Below are positions 25,355-35,406 of a DNA stretch of 64,000 nt, one piece after another. A program made the position numbers and the translations under genes. The stretch lies in the NCBI RefSeq assembly GCF_021611515.1, contig NZ_CP090960.1, forward strand, positions 1,984,001-2,048,000, written 5' to 3'. The notes under the pieces were generated by a model, which was not told the DNA's origin, searched no databases, and was given only the letters and a program-made list of their open reading frames with translations. Each line of letters begins with the position of its first letter. Position 1 is the first letter of the stretch. Origin of the DNA: Mariluticola halotolerans. Its GTDB lineage: Bacteria; Pseudomonadota; Alphaproteobacteria; Rhizobiales; Devosiaceae.

Positions 25355-28024
25355 TCAGGCAGCGCTGGCGGCGCGGCCGTTATTCTCACGCATGAAACGG
25401 GTAAAATCGCGACCGCTCATGGGCCGTGCCAAGGCATAGCCCTGAAGGGTTGTGCACCCCAGGTCATGCATGATGCGTGCATGGTCCATGGTCTCGATAC
25501 CCTCGGCGACTGTCTCGATGCCAAGCGAGGTGCCAATGGTCACGATTGAGCGCACCAGTTCGCGTTGATTGGCGGATTCGTTGGCCGGGAAAACCAGCTG
25601 GCGATCAATCTTGAGGCGCTTGGGACGCAATTGCATCAGGCTGACAATGGAGGCATATCCGGTGCCGAAATCGTCGATTTCGATGTCGATGCCAAGATCC
25701 TTTATGCGGTCGATATTCCAGGTCACCAGATCATCGTTGTCGTCAAGGAAGATGGATTCCACCAGTTCGAAGGCCACCGTGCCCGGCTTTATTTTCAGCT
25801 TTGACAGGCTCGCCACAAGGTTTTCATCGCGCAAGCGGCGGGCCGAAACATTGACCGCGACACGCGGCACCGGTGTGCCGGCGCGCTGCCATTTTTTCAT
25901 CTGCGCCAATGAATGCTCGAGTACCATGCGGTCAATCTCGGCCATGACATTGAGATCCTCGGCGATATTGATGAAGACATCCGGGGTCAGCAATCCTTTT
26001 TCAGGGTGCTGCCAGCGCGCCAAAGCCTCAACGCCTGTAACCGTGCATGTGGCGGAATCGAACTGGCCCTGGTAATGGGCGACGAACTGGTTTTGCTCGA
26101 TCCCGATCAGGATTTCATCGGCAATACGCTTGGCGTTGATGGCGGCACTGTGCAGGCTTTTTGAGAAAAAGCGGTAGCCGTTACGGCCTTCCTTCTTGGC
26201 GCGGTAAAGCGCGATATCGGCATTGATCAAGAGGTCCTGAGGGTTGCCGCCTGTGTGGCAGGCGATACCGACGCTGACCCCAAAACGGCATTCACGCCCC
26301 TGATAGACCACGGGCAGACGCATCTGCTCGACAATCCGGTTTGCCAGATCGCCCAAGTGCTGCTCGTTGGTTTCGGACAGGCTGACAACGACAAATTCAT
26401 CGCCACCAATTCGGGCAACGAAATCCGTGTTGCGCACGTTCTGCAGCAAAACATTGGCGGTGTGGACCAGCATGGCGTCGCCCGCCGCGTGGCCGAGCGT
26501 GTCATTGATCTGCTTGAACCGGTCGAGATCGATGTGCAGCAGGCCCATCGATGTATCGGGGGCAAATTCCAGATCGCTGCGCCCTGCCAGCAACTCGTCG
26601 AGATAGCGGCGGTTGGGCAGGCCGGTCAGTGAATCATGCAATGCATTATATTCAAGACGGGCGCGGGTTGATTCCAGTTCGGTATTGCGGGCCTCCGACA
26701 CGGCGCGTTCGTGCTGGAGTTGGGCGTTGCGCTTAACGTCCCGGGATATATCCCAATTGACGCCGATAATGCGCTTTTTACCCTGCTCATCTTCATAGAC
26801 AGCGCCCATTGCCCGCACCGTCCGGATTTCGCCGTTATCAAGGACGATACGAAACACTGAATGGTATTGTTCGCCGGTCTCGACCGCGATGCGGAATTCC
26901 TCGGTGGCGCGTTCGAAATCCTCCGGGTGCAGGCGCCGGCTCCAGTCCTTGAGGGTGACCGGCTCTGTCGCCGGGGCATCATAGAGCACGCGCATACGCG
27001 CATCCCAGTACAGTTTTTCCCGGGTCAGATCGTTTTCCCAGACGCCAATTTCGGATGTCCGGAGCGCCAGTTCGAGACGCTGCGAGAGACGCTGCAATTC
27101 ATTGCGTGACGCCTGGAGTTTACGCAAATAGCCGTAACGCTCACCGATGAGCCAGCCCGCCGCCAGGATGGGCACGACCACAAGGAGGCCGGCCAACAAA
27201 GAGAAACCGCGAATGATCCACAGATTGTCAGGGGTTGCTGACCAGCCGCCTTCAGGAATAGCTGAAAGCTGCCAGGAGCCGCTTGGCAAGGTCACAATAG
27301 CGGTGACCGGGTTGTTCTGAAGGATTGTGTCACTGCCATAGAATTGCGGCCCGTCGGGCCCGCTGGCATCCTTGCCGGTTATGGCGATATCAAGCGGGGT
27401 ATCCGCGCCAAGCCCGCTGGCCACGAAAAGCTTCTCGGCATCGATGACCGTCGACACCATGCCCCAGAACCGCGTTCCGCCGTCGGGACGATCGAGGAAA
27501 ACGGGGAAACGGCCAATAAAACCTGTTCCTCCCTGAACGAGGTCAACCGGCCCTGCAAGCACCAGCTGCCGCGTGTCGCGGGCCTTGAGCGCTGCATCGC
27601 GCTGGGCGGCATTCTGGTTGTAATCGAGCCCCAGCGCCTGCTGATTGCCCTTGAGGGGATGGATCAATGACACGACCAGATCCGGTGCTGCGGCCACGTT
27701 GATCAATTCATGCTGGGTGACGAAGAGACTGGCCGCCAGGCTGCTGAAACGCGTCTGGTCCATATCCGGCTCAGTGGAAATGACACTGACGAGGCCGCGC
27801 ACCAATTGCATGTCGGCATTGATATTGCCCTCAAGGCGCGAACGGATCAGGCTGAGTTCGTTGAGCACTTCGGTGCGTTGATCGTGCAAAAAGACGTCGT
27901 AATTTTGCCGTTCGGCAAAGATGGCGGCAGACACGACGACGCACAAGGCGATCACGGCCGGAATATTGGCCGGGCGCAGGAAAACGCGCCGTAAAGAAAG
28001 TCGGAAATGCCGCGCAAGTCTCAC
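25355..28024 (-). CDS. Membrane-bound CHASE-PAS-GGDEF-EAL cyclic-di-GMP protein
   Basis: An approximately 889-aa signalling protein. An N-terminal membrane helix, a large periplasmic CHASE-like domain (about residues 40-280), a second helix, a PAS domain (RLELALRTSEIGVWENDL onward), a GGDEF domain with intact RIGGDEF, and an EAL domain with VEALARW, NVSARR, ELVES, DDFGTGYAS and LKID motifs follow in order. Both catalytic halves look intact, so it could make or degrade cyclic di-GMP, with the phosphodiesterase probably dominant. I used the GTG at 28024; an upstream frame extension to 28150 lacks family features. Confidence 0.92.
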   Translation of the reverse strand: MRLARHFRLSLRRVFLRPANIPAVIALCVVVSAAIFAERQNYDVFLHDQRTEVLNELSLIRSRLEGNINADMQLVRGLVSVISTEPDMDQTRFSSLAASLFVTQHELINVAAAPDLVVSLIHPLKGNQQALGLDYNQNAAQRDAALKARDTRQLVLAGPVDLVQGGTGFIGRFPVFLDRPDGGTRFWGMVSTVIDAEKLFVASGLGADTPLDIAITGKDASGPDGPQFYGSDTILQNNPVTAIVTLPSGSWQLSAIPEGGWSATPDNLWIIRGFSLLAGLLVVVPILAAGWLIGERYGYLRKLQASRNELQRLSQRLELALRTSEIGVWENDLTREKLYWDARMRVLYDAPATEPVTLKDWSRRLHPEDFERATEEFRIAVETGEQYHSVFRIVLDNGEIRTVRAMGAVYEDEQGKKRIIGVNWDISRDVKRNAQLQHERAVSEARNTELESTRARLEYNALHDSLTGLPNRRYLDELLAGRSDLEFAPDTSMGLLHIDLDRFKQINDTLGHAAGDAMLVHTANVLLQNVRNTDFVARIGGDEFVVVSLSETNEQHLGDLANRIVEQMRLPVVYQGRECRFGVSVGIACHTGGNPQDLLINADIALYRAKKEGRNGYRFFSKSLHSAAINAKRIADEILIGIEQNQFVAHYQGQFDSATCTVTGVEALARWQHPEKGLLTPDVFINIAEDLNVMAEIDRMVLEHSLAQMKKWQRAGTPVPRVAVNVSARRLRDENLVASLSKLKIKPGTVAFELVESIFLDDNDDLVTWNIDRIKDLGIDIEIDDFGTGYASIVSLMQLRPKRLKIDRQLVFPANESANQRELVRSIVTIGTSLGIETVAEGIETMDHARIMHDLGCTTLQGYALARPMSGRDFTRFMRENNGRAASAA

Positions 28025-28183
28025 TTGCCTACCCCAATTCACCCCAGTGTTGTGCGTCCCGGGATATGTTAGGCAAACCTGTTTTAAGCCGGTGTTTAAA
28101 AACCCGGCAATCGTGACACTCGCGGCAGAAACATTGTTTGGGGTTAGCAAAGGGTTAACAGCATTACCGCTGTCTGCGCCGCC

Positions 28184-29998
28184 TTACTCACCCATTTTCA
28201 GGGCCTTGATGAAAGCTTCCTGCGGGATTTCGACCTTGCCGAATTGCCGCATTTTCTTTTTACCGGCCTTTTGCTTTTCCAGCAGCTTGCGCTTGCGGGT
28301 GGCGTCGCCGCCATAGCATTTGGCCGTCACGTCCTTACGCAATGCCGAGATGGTTTCGCGGGCCACGACCCGGCCGCCGATGGCTGCCTGAATCGGGATC
28401 TTGAACAGGTGCTGCGGGATCAGATCCTTGAGCTTTTCGCACATGACCCGGCCACGGCTTTCGGCCACAGAACGGTGGACGAGCATGGAGAGCGCATCAA
28501 CCGGTTCGGCATTGACCAGGACCGAAAGCTTGACCAGATCGCCGGCACGATAATCATCCAGTGCATAATCGAAACTGGCATAACCCTTGGAGATGGATTT
28601 TAGCCGGTCATAGAAATCAAACACCACCTCGTTGAGCGGCAGATCATATTCGAGCATGGCGCGATTGCCGACATAGGTCAGGTTGCGCTGAATGCCGCGC
28701 CGATCCTGACACAGTTTCAGGATGGCGCCGAGATGATCGTCGGGGGTGAGGATGGTCGCCTTGATCCAGGGCTCACGGATTTCCTCGATCTTGACGACAT
28801 CGGGCATGTCCGCGGGATTGTGGAGCGAGAGAGTGCTGCCGTCGGTCATCAGCATTTCATAGACAACCGAAGGCGCGGTGGCGATCAGATCGAGATCGAA
28901 TTCGCGGCTCAGCCGTTCCTGAATGATTTCGAGATGCAGCAGGCCCAGAAAGCCGCAGCGGAAACCAAAGCCGAGGGCGGCGGACGTTTCCATTTCGAAG
29001 GAGAAGCTGGCGTCGTTGAGGCGCAGACGGCCCATGGCGGCGCGCAAATCCTCGAAATCATTGGCATCGACCGGGAACAGGCCGCAAAACACCACGGGCT
29101 GGGCCGGACGGAAGCCGGTCAGCGCTTCGGCGCAGGGATTGCGGTCATCGGTAATGGTGTCACCGACATTGGTATCGGCCACTTCCTTGATCGAGGCGGT
29201 GATAAAGCCGATCTCGCCCGGCCCCATTTCGCCGGTCTGGACCAGTTTGGGGGTGAAGACGCCCACCCGGTCAAGCTCATAGGCGGCACCGGTTGCCATC
29301 ATGCGGACCTTCTGGCCCTTCTTGATCTTGCCATCGATCACCCGGACCAGCACGACAACGCCGAGATAGGCATCATACCAGGAATCGACGAGCATGGCCT
29401 TGAGCGGCGCATCGATGTCGCCCTTTGGGGGCGGCAGCTGGGTGACGATCGCTTCGAGCACTTCTTCCATGCCGAGCCCGGTTTTGGCCGAAATCATAAC
29501 GGCATTTGACGCATCGAGACCGATCACCTCTTCCACCTGAGCGCGGATGCGCTCCGGCTCGGCGGCGGGCAAATCGATCTTGTTGATCACGGTGACGATT
29601 TCGTGGTCGACCTCGATGGCCTGATAAACATTGGCAAGGGTCTGGGCCTCAACGCCCTGAGCCGCATCAACAACCAGCAGCGAGCCTTCGCATGCGGCGA
29701 GCGAGCGGTTGACCTCGTAGGCGAAATCGACGTGGCCCGGGGTGTCGATGAGATTGAGCACATAATGCTCACCATCGGCGGCCTTGTATTCAAGTCGCAC
29801 GGTCTGCGCCTTGATGGTAATGCCGCGCTCGCGCTCGATATCCATGGAATCGAGCACCTGGGCCTTCATTTCACGCGTATCCAGGCCGCCGGTCATCTGG
29901 ATGAGGCGGTCGGCGAGCGTGGATTTGCCATGGTCGATATGGGCGACAATGGAAAAGTTGCGAATATTTTTTAATGGTGTCGTCATGGTGCGCGGCAT
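28184..29998 (-). CDS. lepA: Elongation factor 4 (back-translocase)
   Basis: A 604-aa translational GTPase. The P-loop AHIDHGKST is at residues 19-27, with the switch region [17 protein letters not shown] and the DTPGHVDF motif. Domains II-V and the LepA-specific C-terminus with [16 protein letters not shown] near 575-590 are present. Length is normal for the family. The in-frame ATG at 29986 is an alternative start. It is divergent from the extensin-like gene and monocistronic as far as can be seen. Confidence 0.98.
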   Translation of the reverse strand: MPRTMTTPLKNIRNFSIVAHIDHGKSTLADRLIQMTGGLDTREMKAQVLDSMDIERERGITIKAQTVRLEYKAADGEHYVLNLIDTPGHVDFAYEVNRSLAACEGSLLVVDAAQGVEAQTLANVYQAIEVDHEIVTVINKIDLPAAEPERIRAQVEEVIGLDASNAVMISAKTGLGMEEVLEAIVTQLPPPKGDIDAPLKAMLVDSWYDAYLGVVVLVRVIDGKIKKGQKVRMMATGAAYELDRVGVFTPKLVQTGEMGPGEIGFITASIKEVADTNVGDTITDDRNPCAEALTGFRPAQPVVFCGLFPVDANDFEDLRAAMGRLRLNDASFSFEMETSAALGFGFRCGFLGLLHLEIIQERLSREFDLDLIATAPSVVYEMLMTDGSTLSLHNPADMPDVVKIEEIREPWIKATILTPDDHLGAILKLCQDRRGIQRNLTYVGNRAMLEYDLPLNEVVFDFYDRLKSISKGYASFDYALDDYRAGDLVKLSVLVNAEPVDALSMLVHRSVAESRGRVMCEKLKDLIPQHLFKIPIQAAIGGRVVARETISALRKDVTAKCYGGDATRKRKLLEKQKAGKKKMRQFGKVEIPQEAFIKALKMGE

Positions 29999-30054
29999 TT
30001 AGCAGTTTATTGGCCTTAGGCAAAGGTGATTTCAAGCGAGGGGAACGTTTGCTT

Positions 30055-30795
30055 ATGCAAAGGCGTTACATCTGCATGAAAATAATGGCTCTGACCCTGC
30101 TGACAATGCTCGCCCTGACACCTGCAGCACCCGCGGCGGAGACGCCTCCCCTGCCCCGGCCCTATCCTGAAACAGATGTGATACCCGAACCAGAACCGGT
30201 TTTGCCGCGCAGCGAAGCGTCGAGGACGGCACCTGACAGGATTTACCGCACGGCCTGCCCGGCGGTGTTGCAAGGACGGGTCATCGCCGAGGCTGTGCCG
30301 GTTATCCGGGATGAGGCATGTGGTTTGCGCTCGCCCTATGCGGTGAGCGGCGTGACCATCGGGGCCCGTGCGGTGCAATTTTCGCAAACGGCGATTGTGA
30401 ATTGCCAGATGGCGGGAGAACTGGCGCGCTGGCTGGAACGGGTCGATGCCTATACCGCGGCGATGTTCAATGCGGGTCTTGCCGAGGTGAAGACGGGCAC
30501 CAGCTATATGTGCCGCGGGCGCAACCGGGTGGCGGATGCTGATATTTCAGAACACGGGTTTGGCAATGCGCTGGACGTGACCGGGTTTGTGCTGACCGAT
30601 GGCACCGAAATCGGCCTGCCGGACGACTGGGCCGGCAAAAGCCCGGCGGCACGCACAATGCGCCTGGCGCATGACGCCGCGTGCGGGCATTTCACCACCG
30701 TATTGGGACCGGAAGCGAATGCGCTGCACGCGGATCATTTGCATCTTGATCTCGGATGTCACGGGGAAAGCTGCACCTATCGCTTGTGTGAATAG
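30055..30795 (+). CDS. Extensin-like C-terminal domain protein (probable periplasmic cell-wall hydrolase)
   Basis: A 246-aa exported protein. Signal peptide (about residues 1-28) ending at APAAPAA, a proline-rich linker (PPLPRPYPETDVIPEPEPVLP), then an extensin-like domain from about residue 60. The domain keeps HGFGNALDVTGF and HADHLHLDLG, the two metal/catalytic histidine-aspartate motifs shared with D-Ala-D-Ala-carboxypeptidase-like folds, and several disulfide-type cysteines. A peptidoglycan role is inferred from the fold, not proven. The ATG at 30055 has GAGGGG 12 nt upstream. Confidence 0.9.
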   Translation: MQRRYICMKIMALTLLTMLALTPAAPAAETPPLPRPYPETDVIPEPEPVLPRSEASRTAPDRIYRTACPAVLQGRVIAEAVPVIRDEACGLRSPYAVSGVTIGARAVQFSQTAIVNCQMAGELARWLERVDAYTAAMFNAGLAEVKTGTSYMCRGRNRVADADISEHGFGNALDVTGFVLTDGTEIGLPDDWAGKSPAARTMRLAHDAACGHFTTVLGPEANALHADHLHLDLGCHGESCTYRLCE

Positions 30796-30797
30796 GA

Positions 30798-32096
30798 TCA
30801 GGTTTCGGGTGTCTGCCAGTCTGGCGGGGGCACATTGCGGCGCCGGAAGCGGAACAGGAGTGCGGCGATGGTGCCAAGGGTGATGGCCAGGGTCAGATCG
30901 ACCAGCACGGTCAGGCCGAGGGTCAACAGAATGACAATCACATCGTCGCGGCGGCCGCTGAAATCGGCTTTCAGCCGATCCGGCTCGCTCATGTTCCAGG
31001 CCGTCAGCAACAACACGGCAGCGAGCGCGGGCAAAGCGAGATAGCCGACCAGCGGGGCGGCGACCAGCATGAACACCAGCACAATCAGGGCATGCATGAT
31101 GCCGGCGACCGGCGTTTTTCCGCCGGCGCGAATATTGGTGGCAGTGCGCGCAATTGCGCCGGTAGCAGGCAAGCCGCCGAACAGGGCCGAACCCAGATTG
31201 GCGAAACCCTGGGCCAGCACCTCGGTGTTGGAGCGATGGTGGCCACCACTCATCTTGTCGGAGACCATGGCGGAGAGCAGGGATTCGATGCCGGCGAGGA
31301 AGGCAATGATCAGGGCGGAGGGCAAAAGCTCGATGATTCTTTCAATCGCGAGATTGGGCAGATGCGGGGCGGGGAGCGCATTGGGCAGTGCGCCGAAACG
31401 CGAGCCGATGGTGGCAACATCGAGCTGCAACGACCCCACAGCAAGCGAACCGGCAATGACCGCTACAGCCATGCCGGGGAATTTGGGCGCGAAGCGGCGA
31501 AAGCCGATAATGATGGCAAGGGTCAGCGCAGCGACGAGCAGCGACGACAGATTGAAGCTGTCGCGGATCGACCAGAGAGCGGACATTTTTTCGAGAAAAT
31601 CGGCGGGGATTTCCGCCCCCGTCAGCCCGAAAACATCCTTGATCTGGCTGGCGACAATGACAATGCCGATGCCGATCGTGAACCCGCGAATGACCGGCTC
31701 GGGCACATAGCGGATCAGGCTGCCGACGCGGAGCAGCGCGGCAATGCACAGAATGATGCCTGCGAGGAAAGTGGCGGTGATCAGGCCATCAGCACCAAAA
31801 TCACGGACAACGCCATAGACCACAACGATGAAAGCGGCGGTGGGGCCACCGATCTGTGTGCGGGAGCCACCGAGGGCTGAAATCAGAATACCAGCGATAA
31901 TGACAGTGGTCAGGCCTGCGGCTGGATCCACACCGGAGGCGATGGCAATGGCCAGCGCCAGCGGCAGAGCGACGATGGCGACGGTCAAGCCCGCAGCGCT
32001 GTCGCGGAGAAAGTCACTGAGACCGTAACCTTCCTGAAATGTGGTGATGATCTTAGGCAAAAACTGGGGCGGCTGCCCCTGAACGCTATGCGACAT
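30798..32096 (-). CDS. SulP family inorganic anion transporter lacking a STAS domain
   Basis: A 432-aa carrier with the SulP core: LTVAIVALPLALAIAIASGVDPAAGL near residues 37-62, GPTAAFIVVVYG, and GGLPATGAIARTATNIRAGGKTP near 305-327. After the last helix (LTLAITLGTIAALLFRFRRR) the protein stops within about 15 residues, so there is no STAS regulatory domain. The length is complete for a STAS-less family member. The substrate is unknown. It is convergent with the extensin-like gene (2-nt gap). Confidence 0.88.
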   Translation of the reverse strand: MSHSVQGQPPQFLPKIITTFQEGYGLSDFLRDSAAGLTVAIVALPLALAIAIASGVDPAAGLTTVIIAGILISALGGSRTQIGGPTAAFIVVVYGVVRDFGADGLITATFLAGIILCIAALLRVGSLIRYVPEPVIRGFTIGIGIVIVASQIKDVFGLTGAEIPADFLEKMSALWSIRDSFNLSSLLVAALTLAIIIGFRRFAPKFPGMAVAVIAGSLAVGSLQLDVATIGSRFGALPNALPAPHLPNLAIERIIELLPSALIIAFLAGIESLLSAMVSDKMSGGHHRSNTEVLAQGFANLGSALFGGLPATGAIARTATNIRAGGKTPVAGIMHALIVLVFMLVAAPLVGYLALPALAAVLLLTAWNMSEPDRLKADFSGRRDDVIVILLTLGLTVLVDLTLAITLGTIAALLFRFRRRNVPPPDWQTPET

Positions 32097-32192
32097 TAAA
32101 AAATGCGACGGCAGCTTTACAGTCTGTCGGGCTCCCCAAAAGAAATGAACGAGGGGAACGCTAGCAAGGCGGAACAGATTCTACCAGCGCGC

Positions 32193-32387
32193 TTATGGTC
32201 GCGGCCCATTGCCCGGGCACTGACCCGCTGAATTGCTGCCATTGCCTGAATGCGGGTGAAAGGGGGGCAGATCGGCCCATTCGCGCAAGGATAGGCTGTC
32301 CAGCCGTTTGGGATGTTTTTTGGGTGGAACAGATAGAACCCTTTTGAGTATCCTATAGATAATGTTCATCATTTTTCTCGCTTTCAT
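32193..32387 (-). CDS. Small hypothetical protein (64 aa)
   Basis: The frame gives a basic N-terminus with a helix (MMNIIYRILKRVL), then a tail containing SLSLREWADLPPFHPHS. The LREWADLPxxHP core resembles short proteins I associate with Hyphomicrobiales, but I cannot confirm it. It sits in the 368-nt gap between SulP and a LysR gene. A second start (ATG ATG) at 32372 has a weak GCGAG signal. It could also be a chance open frame. Confidence 0.35.
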   Translation of the reverse strand: MKARKMMNIIYRILKRVLSVPPKKHPKRLDSLSLREWADLPPFHPHSGNGSNSAGQCPGNGPRP

Positions 32388-32464
32388 GGTGGCGCTGATG
32401 ACTTTTTACCTGTTGCAAGCGATTTTCAATGGACATGAATTTTCAGTGTGTTTAGTTTTTCTAT

Positions 32465-33364
32465 ATGACAACTTCCTTTGCGATACCGCTGAACGCCTTG
32501 CGTGCCATTGAAATTGTGGCGCGCAGTCATGCGCTGGGCCCGGCAGCGGAAGAGCTGGGGGTGACGCCCGGTGCGGTGAGCCAGCATATAAGGCGGGCAG
32601 AGGAACGGCTGGGTGTGCAATTGTTCACGCGCACCTCTTCCGGGCTGTTGCCGACCGATGCGCTTTTGGCGGTGCAGCCGCAATTGCGGGCCGGGTTTCA
32701 GGCATTGGCCGATGCGAGTGACACCTTGCGCGCGGTTGAGGACAATGTGTTGACGCTGACCGCGGGCAATGTGTTTGCCTCGTCCTGGCTGGTGTGGCGG
32801 CTCAGCCGGTTTGCCGAAGTGGCGCCTGATATTGAGGTGCGGATTGTTACCACGGGCAAGATGCTGGACCTGGCGCGGCCTGACATTGACTGCGGGATTA
32901 GGTTTGGCACGGGGGACTGGCCGGAGGTGCGCAGCGACCTGCTGGGCGGGCAAAGCTATTGGCCGGTCTGTACGCCTGGTCTAGCCCACCAATTGAAATC
33001 ACCCGCCGATCTGGCGCATGTCCCCATTATTGCCGACCCCAAAGGCATGCTGGTATGGGCCGACTGGCTGCGCGGCGCGGGCGTTGCGGACCTGACCCTC
33101 AAAGGACCATCCTATAGCGACCCCGCTGTTGCCTTTGATGCGGCACTGGCCGGGCTGGGTGTACTGCTGAGCCTTGACATGATGGCCTGCGATGCGCTGG
33201 CGCTGGGGCGGCTGGTGAAGCCTTTTACTTACGAGGAGCCCAGCCCGTTCAGCTACTGGCTGGTGACAGACCAGAACAAGAGCCGCTCGCGCAAGGTGCG
33301 GTTGTTTTTCGACTGGATAAAAGCCGAGGCTGGCGGCGCCATGATGGCTGGCACCAAGGATTGA
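32465..33364 (+). CDS. LysR family transcriptional regulator (GcvA-like)
   Basis: A 299-aa LysR protein. The helix-turn-helix (LGPAAEELGVTPGAVSQHIRRAEERLGVQLFTR, about residues 24-56) and the substrate-binding domain with ASSWLVWRLSRF belong to the GcvA/AmpR-like branch. No clear Shine-Dalgarno sequence precedes the ATG. No adjacent divergent structural gene is obvious, other than the minus-strand small frame and SulP; the regulated target is unknown. Confidence 0.88.
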   Translation: MTTSFAIPLNALRAIEIVARSHALGPAAEELGVTPGAVSQHIRRAEERLGVQLFTRTSSGLLPTDALLAVQPQLRAGFQALADASDTLRAVEDNVLTLTAGNVFASSWLVWRLSRFAEVAPDIEVRIVTTGKMLDLARPDIDCGIRFGTGDWPEVRSDLLGGQSYWPVCTPGLAHQLKSPADLAHVPIIADPKGMLVWADWLRGAGVADLTLKGPSYSDPAVAFDAALAGLGVLLSLDMMACDALALGRLVKPFTYEEPSPFSYWLVTDQNKSRSRKVRLFFDWIKAEAGGAMMAGTKD

Positions 33365-33448
33365 TCGACGTCAACACGGACACCGTCCGCTTCACTATAG
33401 TATGGTTGCCAAGCGTGTGGTTTTCTGGTTTTCATGCACTTGAGAGTT

Positions 33449-33465
33449 ATTAGAACTATTCTAAA
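33449..33465. promoter_or_regulatory. ICE-type palindrome (Irr site) before mbfA
   Basis: The sequence ATTAGAACTATTCTAAA holds a perfect inverted repeat TTAGAA-CTA-TTCTAA, matching the iron-control element bound by Irr in rhizobia. It ends 19 nt before the mbfA start, so it should overlap the promoter or transcription start, allowing repression when iron is low. Confidence 0.8.
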
Positions 33466-33484
33466 CTAAATCGAGAGGCTTGCC

Positions 33485-34468
33485 ATGTTTGCCCGATTGC
33501 TTGAGCCCAACAAGCGCGATTTTGCCTCGCTCAATGCGCAGGAAATCCTGTCGCTGGCGGTGGCCGCCGAGGAAGAGGACGGGCGCATTTACGCCGCCTA
33601 TGCGGACAAGATTCGTGAAACCTATCCGGCCTCTGCCAAGGTGTTCGAGGGCATGGCGGCGGAAGAGGACGAACACCGCAAGCAATTGCTGGCGCTTTAC
33701 CGCGCCCGGTTTGGCGACAAGCTTATTCCGATCCGGCGCGAGCATGTGCGCGGTTTCATGTCGCGCAAGCCAGTATGGCTGATGCAGAACCTGTCCATTG
33801 AAACCATTCGCCAGCAGGTGTGGGAGATGGAGGAAGGGGCTTACCGGTTTTATGTCGAGGCGGGCAAGCAAACCGAAGATGTGGAAGTGCGCCAGCTGCT
33901 TGGTGACCTAGCGATGCAGGAACGCCAGCACAAGGAGACCGCAGACTCGCTGGAAGCCGAACATCTGGGTGATGCAGCAAAAACAGAAGAAGAAGAGCAA
34001 TCGCACCGGCAATTTGTGTTGACCTATGTGCAGCCGGGACTGGCCGGCCTGATGGATGGCTCGGTTTCGACCCTTGCCCCGGTTTTTGCGGCGGCTTTTG
34101 CAACGGGCAGCACCTGGCAGACCTTTCTGGTGGGGCTGGCCGCATCGGTGGGTGCGGGCATTTCCATGGGCTTTACGGAGGCGGCCTCTGACGATGGCAA
34201 GCTGACCGGGCGCGGTTCGCCCATAAAGCGTGGCTTTGCCGCCGGGATCATGACCGCGATTGGCGGACTTGGGCACACCCTGCCCTATCTGATTACCGAC
34301 TTTGTCAGCGCGACAGTGATCGCGATTATTGTGGTGCTGGTGGAATTGTGGGCCATCGCCTTCATCCAGTCGAAATACATGTCGACGCCGTTCTGGCGGG
34401 CTGTGATGCAAGTGGTGCTCGGGGGCTCGCTGGTGTTTGCAGCCGGTATTCTGATCGGCAACGCTTGA
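33485..34468 (+). CDS. mbfA: Membrane-bound ferritin-like iron exporter MbfA
   Basis: A 327-aa protein: an N-terminal erythrin/ferritin-like diiron domain (about residues 1-165, with the iron-ligand helices AAEEEDGRIYAAYADKI, EEDEHRKQL, WEMEEGAYRFY and MQERQHKETAD) fused to a C-terminal VIT1/CCC1-like membrane domain (GLMDGSVSTLAPVFAAAFAT onward). MbfA exports iron and lowers oxidative stress in Bradyrhizobium and Agrobacterium, where it is repressed by Irr. The ICE box here agrees. An AGAGG signal precedes the ATG. The next gene starts 14 nt downstream and may be co-transcribed. Confidence 0.94.
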   Translation: MFARLLEPNKRDFASLNAQEILSLAVAAEEEDGRIYAAYADKIRETYPASAKVFEGMAAEEDEHRKQLLALYRARFGDKLIPIRREHVRGFMSRKPVWLMQNLSIETIRQQVWEMEEGAYRFYVEAGKQTEDVEVRQLLGDLAMQERQHKETADSLEAEHLGDAAKTEEEEQSHRQFVLTYVQPGLAGLMDGSVSTLAPVFAAAFATGSTWQTFLVGLAASVGAGISMGFTEAASDDGKLTGRGSPIKRGFAAGIMTAIGGLGHTLPYLITDFVSATVIAIIVVLVELWAIAFIQSKYMSTPFWRAVMQVVLGGSLVFAAGILIGNA

Positions 34469-34481
34469 GAAGGGATGCGGC

Positions 34482-35333
34482 ATGAGCACATCTGAGGCCG
34501 CAAGCCCCTTGCAAACGCCAACCCGCCATGTCGAGCGGGCGGGTTGTGCGCTTGCCTATCGGGTGAGCGGGCCAGAGGATGGACGACCGCTGGTGCTGTG
34601 CCATGGACTGGCGGCGAACGGCATGCAATTTGCCGAGGATGCGGCTTTTTTTGCGGCGCGCGGGTTTCGGGTGATTGTGCCGGACTTGCGTGGGCACGGC
34701 CAATCCATTGTGACGGGCGTGCGGCATGATGCGGATTTTGCGATTGCCAGCCTTGGAGCCGACCTGATCGCTATTCTGGATGCAGAAAACATTGAAGCCA
34801 CGGACTGGGTGGGCAATTCGCTGGGCGGGATCATTGCGCTGTCGCTGATGGGAACAGACCGGGCGCGGCTGGGCCGGTTTCTCAGCTATGGCACTGCCTA
34901 TCGGTTGCAGGTGCCGGGCGCGCTGCTTTCGGGCATGGGAATGGTAATGGGCAGCTACCGGTTTGTTGACCGGCGGTTTCTGGCCATGATCGGCGGGTGG
35001 ATGACATCGCCGGATCCGAAGGCGCGGGCGGTGGTTTCATCAATGCTGCGGGTTCTCGACCCGGATGCGGTGATGCGCACAGCGCGGCACCTGGCCCATT
35101 ATGACCTCACAGCGAACGGGCTGGATTTTGATGGCCCGATGCTGATGATAAAGGCGGCGCGCGATGTGGCGGTTAACCGGGCACTGGCACCGACCCTGCC
35201 GCAGCTTCTGGCCCGGGATAATTTTACGCTGGTAGAGATGGATGATGCGGGGCATTGCGCCAATCTCGAACAGCCAGCGCGCTTTCGCGAGATTGTGACG
35301 GGATTTTTGGGCAATCGCGCGGGTGATGCCTGA
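34482..35333 (+). CDS. Alpha/beta hydrolase
   Basis: A 283-aa alpha/beta hydrolase. The oxyanion-hole LCHGLAANGMQF, the DLRGHGQS motif, the nucleophile elbow VGNSLGGIIAL (serine near residue 109) and the catalytic histidine region DDAGHCANLEQPARF near 250-265 are all in order. It lies 13 nt after mbfA. The substrate is unknown. Confidence 0.9.
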   Translation: MSTSEAASPLQTPTRHVERAGCALAYRVSGPEDGRPLVLCHGLAANGMQFAEDAAFFAARGFRVIVPDLRGHGQSIVTGVRHDADFAIASLGADLIAILDAENIEATDWVGNSLGGIIALSLMGTDRARLGRFLSYGTAYRLQVPGALLSGMGMVMGSYRFVDRRFLAMIGGWMTSPDPKARAVVSSMLRVLDPDAVMRTARHLAHYDLTANGLDFDGPMLMIKAARDVAVNRALAPTLPQLLARDNFTLVEMDDAGHCANLEQPARFREIVTGFLGNRAGDA

Positions 35334-35406
35334 AGGTCAGATTTCGGTTCAAAATACGCAAATTCTGGTTTAGTCCTTGCCGGTCAATTTTGCTGAAAGT
35401 CCATAA

